Assembly: GCF_026625705.1 (NCBI RefSeq)
Contig: NZ_CP113059.1
Span: forward strand, 2,976,001 to 3,040,000
Length of the DNA: 64,000 bases
Source of the DNA: Pedobacter sp. SL55
GTDB lineage: Bacteria; Bacteroidota; Bacteroidia; Sphingobacteriales; Sphingobacteriaceae
Reading direction: 5' to 3'
The position numbers were made by a program, and so were the translations under genes. How positions within the stretch are numbered: position 1 is the stretch's first letter; each line of letters opens with the position of its first letter. Below, in pieces: positions 58,906 through 64,000 of the stretch. Below the pieces are notes generated by a model that had not been told where the DNA came from, made no database searches, and was given only the letters and a program-made list of their open reading frames with translations.

Positions 58906-59228
58906 GTGTTTTTTGTTTTCGTATTGTTTCTAGTTGTTTTTTAATTTTTTGCTGTTATTTGGTTGGGTATCTTTAAATGAGTTTTAAAGCATGTGTGGAA
59001 ATATATTTTCATTTATTTTGATTATTTGAAAATTATATTTAGTTTCAAATTGTTTTTATATTATTATTGTGAAATATTTAATAAGCTAAAACAAATAAAT
59101 TGTAATTGCGAATTGTTTCAGATAGGTTAATATCGAGTTAATATAGAGTTAACACGTTCGGCTTAGTTTTGTGGCATTCGGGAAAAATTATAATTAGAAA
59201 CTAGTAAATAACTCGATATAAATTAATT
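58906..59228 (+). promoter_or_regulatory. Promoter region of the third SusC/SusD locus
   Basis: This AT-rich spacer ends in a candidate -7 element TAGTTTTG (59164-59171) that fits TAnnTTTG, about 57 bp before the SusC start. Just upstream, the word GTTAATAT or GAGTTAA is repeated three times (about 59127-59153) and could be a regulator site. I see no sigma/anti-sigma gene pair. Confidence 0.5.
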
Positions 59229-62200
59229 ATGGACAAAACAACTACTCAAAAGGCTAGCATGCACCTACATGCCGCGGAGTGCGAAAGCATCCCGAAGTCG
59301 CAGCTTTCTGTATTTGGTATTTTGAAGAGGCTATCGTTTAAGGATTTAGGTGGCGTGAAGCTGTTTTTCGCTATGCTTTTTCAATTTTTACTTTTACAGG
59401 GTGCTGTGGCCCAAACTTCTCAGAACATTACTGTAAAAGGTACAGTGCTTGACGAAAGCGATAATACCGGTGTTCCTGGTGTTAGTATAACTGACAACTC
59501 CAAAAGAGTATTAGGGCTAACAGATGGTAAGGGCGACTTTAGCATCAACGTTGCTAAAGGAACAACAGTTAGTTTTACTATGATTGGCTACAGCGCTGCT
59601 ACTAGGACTTTTGCTAACGCACAAACCGGCGTTACAGTTAGATTGAAATCTTCTACTAATGAGCTAAACACGGTAGTGGTTACTGCTTTAGGTATTAAGA
59701 GAGAGGAGAGAGCGCTAGGGTATGCTACAACCACGGTAGACAGTTCGCAGATTACAAATGCAATTGCAAGTAACTGGACGGATGCGCTTTCGGGTAAGGT
59801 TGCGGGTTTAAATTTGGTACGAAATAGCGGTCCAGCAGCATCTAATAAAATTATTTTAAGAGGCGAAAATAACCTAACGGGTGACAACGAAGCCTTAATT
59901 GTGATTGATGGTGTGGTTGCATCAAGCAGTTCTAGAAGGACTGCTGCCACCTATGGCGGTGCTTACGGTACTGGCGGAGATATTATGCCAGTAGACTTTG
60001 GTAGTGGTTTAGCCGATTTAAATTCAGAAGACATTGAAAGTGTTACTGTGCTTAAAGGGCCGGCTGCTTCGGCGTTATACGGTCAGCGTGGTGCTAACGG
60101 CGCTGTAGTTATCACTACCAAATCGGCCACAAAAAATAGAAAAACGATTGGTATCACAGTAACATCTAATACTGTTTTTGAGCAGGTAAACAGAAAGCCA
60201 GACAGGCAATTTGAGTTTGGTCAGGGAGCTAATGGTGCCAATTTTTATCAATGGGGTACTGGTGCGGTAAGTCACGCCTACGGTCCACCACTTGGTGTAG
60301 GTTTAGAGTTTTATCAGTACGACCCCGTAACTAAAACAAGGGGTACCACATTAACACCTTGGGTAGCTTACGAAGATCCGATAGACGCATTTTTTACTAC
60401 AGGTTTTGAGCAATCTAATGCAGTAACTTTAGACGGAACCTATAAAGGTATAGGTATGCGTTTGTCCGCTAGTCATGGTAAAAACGATTGGATTGTACCT
60501 AATACGGGGCTGGAGCGTACCAGTGTGACATTTAACGCGAACAAAAACATTACTAAGAAACTCAATATTAATATCAAGGCTCAATATAGTAACAGGCATG
60601 CAGATAACCTTCCTACCACCGGATTTGGTAACCAATCAATTATGTATTGGTTTGCTTTTGCGCAGCCAAATATCAATACAGATTGGTACAGAGATTACTG
60701 GAGGAATGGAAGAGAAAATCTGGAATTTACAGATCTGACTACTTCTTTCCCAGAAGGACCTTATGCTATTTCAGAACAATATATCAATGCTCAGCGCCGT
60801 AACGGATTTTTAGGGAATATTCAAGCCGTTTATAAATTTAACAAAGAATTTAGTTTGATGGTTCGAGCTTCTGGAGATTTGAACAAAGATAATCGCGAAA
60901 CAATGCGACCGTATGGAGCAAATGGTACGGGTTGGGCTCAAGGTGCATATCGAGTAAATAACATTCGTTCGTACGAAATCAACGCAGATTTCATGCTTAA
61001 ATACGAGAAGAAAATAACAAAAGACTTTAACCTTTCTGCCACTTTTGGTGGTAGCCAAATGCGTAACGAGTATAATAGGTTAGAGGTTCGTGCTGATGGT
61101 TTAAAACGCGAACCAGATGTTACAACACCTACAGTTTATCGCTTAGATAATAACTTAAATCCTTTAGTGTATATTCCCGATACGTCTCGTTACCGTATTA
61201 ATAGTTTTTACGCAACAACGTCGCTTGCTTACAAAAACTATCTATATTTAGATTTAACTGCTCGTCAAGATTGGAACAGTACATTGGCTACTGTTTTCAG
61301 AACCGATAACGCTGGGTTTTTCTATCCATCTGCAAGCTTATCATTTATAGCATCAGATTATTGGAAGCTTCCTAAAGCTGTAAACTTAGCTAAATTTAGG
61401 GCCTCTTGGGCTCAGGTAGGAAGTGGTAGTACCACACCTTACCGTACTGATTATTATTACCAAATTGCAGGTAATAACATTTATCCTGGTAATGTAATGA
61501 CTAATCCAACCGTATTGCCAAATCCAAACCTAAAACCACTAATTACTACAACTGTAGAGTTAGGTTTAGATTTAAAAATGTTTAAAAGCCGCTTAAATTT
61601 TGATGTTGCAGTTTACGCCGGAAATACTCGGAATCAAATACTTAATCGTATTATAGATCGTGCTTCTGGCTATAACGTAGCCGTATTTAATGTAGGTAGG
61701 GTAGATAATAAAGGTATAGAAATTGCCTTAAATGGAACGCCTGTAAAAACAAAGGATTTCACTTGGACCGTAAATGGTACATTTTCAGCAAACAGAAATA
61801 AAATTAAAGAGTTAGCGGATAGTGCTGTGGTATTGCGTACTGGAGGTTTTGCAGCTGGAGGACAGGTGGTGGCAACTGTAGGCGGTAGTATGGGTGATTT
61901 ATATGGGAACGGTTTCTTGCGCTCTCCAGATGGTCAAATTGTTTTTGACGATGTAAGTGGTGCTCCTAGAGTTGATGACAATGTAAGGTATCTAGGAAAT
62001 ACTATACCATTGTTTAGGTATAGCTTTGGTACTGGATTTAAGTACAAGCAATTTAGTACTAATGTATTGTTTGATGCGCAGTTGGGAGCCGTTGGGCACT
62101 CTATGACTATTGCTCAGTTAGTGCGTTTTGGTAAATCTACATTAACTTTGCCAGGCAGATATAATGGTATTTTAGGAGAAGGTGTAGTAGAGAATAGAGA

Positions 62201-62558
62201 CGCTAGCGGCAATTACCTAGGTACCTACCGCAAAAATGATGTGATAGCAACCAACGTACAAAATTATTACGAAACAATTGGTTACAACCAAGCAGAAGGC
62301 AGTATCTACAGTACAGATTATGTGAAGTTTAGAGAGGCAAACATAACTTACACATTCAACAAGAAGTTTTTACAAAGAATAGGTTTCAGTAAAATGACTC
62401 TTAGTGCATATGGACGTAACCTATATATTTGGTCGCCATGGCCAGCGTTTGATCCAGAGTTTGGTACGTTGGCAGGTTCTGATATACAGCAAGGTTTTGA
62501 GGTTGGACAATTACCGTCTACAAGAAATTTTGGTTTACGTTTAGTTGTGGGTATTTAA
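59229..62558 (+). CDS. SusC/RagA family TonB-linked outer membrane protein
   Basis: This intact 1,109-aa SusC-type importer has an unusually long N-terminal segment of about 45 residues before the hydrophobic signal core (FFAMLFQFLLLQGAVAQ). A CarboxypepD_reg-like domain (about 65-145), NTVVVTALGIKREERALGY as TonB-box region, a plug with SVTVLKGPAASALYGQRGANGAVVI, and the barrel follow. The extended N-terminus is seen in some SusC proteins, but no STN domain is present. The SusD partner follows after 10 bp. Confidence 0.95.
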   Translation: MDKTTTQKASMHLHAAECESIPKSQLSVFGILKRLSFKDLGGVKLFFAMLFQFLLLQGAVAQTSQNITVKGTVLDESDNTGVPGVSITDNSKRVLGLTDGKGDFSINVAKGTTVSFTMIGYSAATRTFANAQTGVTVRLKSSTNELNTVVVTALGIKREERALGYATTTVDSSQITNAIASNWTDALSGKVAGLNLVRNSGPAASNKIILRGENNLTGDNEALIVIDGVVASSSSRRTAATYGGAYGTGGDIMPVDFGSGLADLNSEDIESVTVLKGPAASALYGQRGANGAVVITTKSATKNRKTIGITVTSNTVFEQVNRKPDRQFEFGQGANGANFYQWGTGAVSHAYGPPLGVGLEFYQYDPVTKTRGTTLTPWVAYEDPIDAFFTTGFEQSNAVTLDGTYKGIGMRLSASHGKNDWIVPNTGLERTSVTFNANKNITKKLNINIKAQYSNRHADNLPTTGFGNQSIMYWFAFAQPNINTDWYRDYWRNGRENLEFTDLTTSFPEGPYAISEQYINAQRRNGFLGNIQAVYKFNKEFSLMVRASGDLNKDNRETMRPYGANGTGWAQGAYRVNNIRSYEINADFMLKYEKKITKDFNLSATFGGSQMRNEYNRLEVRADGLKREPDVTTPTVYRLDNNLNPLVYIPDTSRYRINSFYATTSLAYKNYLYLDLTARQDWNSTLATVFRTDNAGFFYPSASLSFIASDYWKLPKAVNLAKFRASWAQVGSGSTTPYRTDYYYQIAGNNIYPGNVMTNPTVLPNPNLKPLITTTVELGLDLKMFKSRLNFDVAVYAGNTRNQILNRIIDRASGYNVAVFNVGRVDNKGIEIALNGTPVKTKDFTWTVNGTFSANRNKIKELADSAVVLRTGGFAAGGQVVATVGGSMGDLYGNGFLRSPDGQIVFDDVSGAPRVDDNVRYLGNTIPLFRYSFGTGFKYKQFSTNVLFDAQLGAVGHSMTIAQLVRFGKSTLTLPGRYNGILGEGVVENRDASGNYLGTYRKNDVIATNVQNYYETIGYNQAEGSIYSTDYVKFREANITYTFNKKFLQRIGFSKMTLSAYGRNLYIWSPWPAFDPEFGTLAGSDIQQGFEVGQLPSTRNFGLRLVVGI

Positions 62559-62568
62559 TTTAACAACC

Positions 62569-64000
62569 ATGAAAAAGAATATAAAAAATATAACATATAT
62601 ACTTTTAGCTGCTTTTGGGCTGTCTACTTTCTCTTGTACTAAAGACTTTACCGAAGTAAATAAAGATCCCTTAGGCGAAACTGTAGTAGCTCCAGAACGT
62701 TTGCTAGCTCCATCTTTAGTGAATTTAATGTCAACAAATATGCTACGTAATCGAAACTTTAGTAATGAACTAATGCAGGTTACCGTTAATGTTGGAGATT
62801 CTGAAGGAAGAGTTTTTAGATATGATATAAGACGTACGCAGGCAGATAATACTTGGAACAACTGGTATGTAAATCTTACCGATATTGTAGATGTTTACAA
62901 CGCTGCACGTACACCAGAGTATCTTAATACTTCTTACCAAGGAATTTCGCTTATTGTGCAAGCTTGGATTTATCAATTATTAACAGATACGTATGGTGAT
63001 GTGCCTTACAGTGAGGCTAACAAAGGGAGATTAAGTTTACTGCCCGCGGCAGATAGTCAAAAGTACATTCAGCCAGCGTTTGATAGGCAAAAAGACATTT
63101 ATTTAGATTTGTTTAAAAAACTTGAAGAAGCCAACGAGTTGCTTAAAGCTGGAACACCTATTGCAGTAGATAGTGACCCAGTGTATAAGGGCGACATCGC
63201 TAAATGGCGTAAATTGGGTAATTCTTTGTATTTGAGACTGTTGTTGCGTATTGCTGGTAAGACGGAAGTAGCTACGAATGTAATTGCTAAAATGAAGGAA
63301 ATCATAGATGTAAATCCGGCAAATTATCCGATTATGGAAAATAATGATGCCAGTGCTACAAATCCTAATGGCGATAATGGCAGGATTTTATGGACAGGAG
63401 CCAATACTGCAGGCGCTCTTTACTCTTCTCCTTTTATGACCAGTGTTCGTCCAAACGATTTTAGATTAATTGGTATAGCTGACTTCTTTTTGGGAAGATT
63501 GATGAATTGGGGGCATCCTTGCGTAATTAATATGGGAGCACCTAGCTATACCTCTCGTTGGAGCATAGATGGCGTAGAAGGTATACCAAGTGGTTACCCG
63601 CCGGGCGCAATTACAGAAATTCTAGCGCATTTTAATTCTGATCAAGATGTAGACGGAACCGGTACAGCAGCGAGAAAGAAATCTTATAACCTACAAAGAG
63701 ATGCTTATACAGGTATTATCATGACGGTAGCAGAATTAAACTTCATCAAAGCCGAAGCAGCAGCTAAAGGTTGGATTAACGGTAATGCTGGTGATTTTTA
63801 CCATAAAGGTATTATGGATGCGGTTAATTACTGGAGACCAAATTATTGGACTGGCATTAATCAAGCAAGTTTTTTAACGTACATTAATTCTAATAATTTA
63901 GCATGGAATGATGCCTTGCCTTTGGATAATCAAACTTATGGTAGTGATAGTAAAATGGAGAAGATACATTTGCAAAAGTTACTATGCTTTGTTTCTAACA
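62569..64000 (+). CDS. SusD/RagB family lipoprotein (SusD-like 2 group), cut by the window end
   Basis: An open frame of 477 codons starts at 62569 and is still open at the window end, so the 3' end is missing. The lipoprotein signal ends with a lipobox-like TFSC (Cys23), followed by TKDFTEVNKDP. LTDTYGDVPYSEA, KWRKLGNSLYLRLLLRI and AELNFIKAEAAAKGW are typical of the SusD-like 2 group that pairs with this SusC type. It should bind the substrate at the cell surface. Confidence 0.92.
   Translation, partial: MKKNIKNITYILLAAFGLSTFSCTKDFTEVNKDPLGETVVAPERLLAPSLVNLMSTNMLRNRNFSNELMQVTVNVGDSEGRVFRYDIRRTQADNTWNNWYVNLTDIVDVYNAARTPEYLNTSYQGISLIVQAWIYQLLTDTYGDVPYSEANKGRLSLLPAADSQKYIQPAFDRQKDIYLDLFKKLEEANELLKAGTPIAVDSDPVYKGDIAKWRKLGNSLYLRLLLRIAGKTEVATNVIAKMKEIIDVNPANYPIMENNDASATNPNGDNGRILWTGANTAGALYSSPFMTSVRPNDFRLIGIADFFLGRLMNWGHPCVINMGAPSYTSRWSIDGVEGIPSGYPPGAITEILAHFNSDQDVDGTGTAARKKSYNLQRDAYTGIIMTVAELNFIKAEAAAKGWINGNAGDFYHKGIMDAVNYWRPNYWTGINQASFLTYINSNNLAWNDALPLDNQTYGSDSKMEKIHLQKLLCFVSN

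Overview
The window looks like a chromosomal segment of a Bacteroidota bacterium, most likely a Sphingobacteriaceae (Pedobacter-like) species. The grounds are SusC/SusD pairs, a DUF6580 protein behind a cobalamin riboswitch, short AT-rich intergenic word repeats, the Bacteroidota promoter motif TAnnTTTG in front of the SRP RNA, and a phoH/purC neighbourhood. This is pattern recognition from the sequence; no database search was run.

Region 1 (1-14.1 kb) is a glycan-utilisation locus on the + strand. It holds a partial SusC, a SusD, a second SusC/SusD pair, a LacI-type regulator, an FAD-dependent oxidoreductase, an SSS-family symporter and a sialate O-acetylesterase-like enzyme. Seven of its eight genes carry a single-base frameshift, several of them in homopolymers. 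Outside this region I see no frameshift. Two near-identical 12-bp palindromes between the regulator and the oxidoreductase are probable LacI-family operators.

Region 2 (14.2-25.9 kb) is mostly housekeeping: a 7TMR-DISM histidine kinase, a small acidic protein, and a class A beta-lactamase-like serine hydrolase. Next comes a cobalamin module (riboswitch, BtuB, DUF6580 protein, BtuF-like binding protein) and a sirtuin. A small membrane-anchored protein, a SAM hydroxide adenosyltransferase and PhoH complete it.

Region 3 (25.9-34.3 kb) is the accessory island. Four tightly coupled genes (4-bp overlaps, then a 5-bp gap) encode an unknown 299-aa protein, a 491-aa DrmE-like protein, a DrmA-like helicase and a DrmB-like DUF1998 protein. 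This is a DISARM-related defence cassette without DrmC or any methyltransferase. It is bracketed by a perfect 31-bp direct repeat and lies between phoH and a terminator that now sits just beyond the right repeat, before purC, so it appears to have been inserted there.

Region 4 (34.4-58.9 kb) is again core genome. It holds purC, a STAS protein, RNase Z, a MITE-like element, a cold-shock protein, an Fsa-type aldolase, the SRP RNA and gltBD. An erythromycin-esterase-like protein, ispD, queA, an ABC permease and an aminotransferase follow. Then come a CDF transporter/Nudix/CPBP operon and the glycerol operon glpD-glpK-glpF with a divergent DeoR-type regulator. Two ~195-bp palindromic elements with a shared core lie at 44.9 and 51.4 kb.

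Region 5 (58.9-64 kb) starts another SusC/SusD locus whose SusD runs off the window end.
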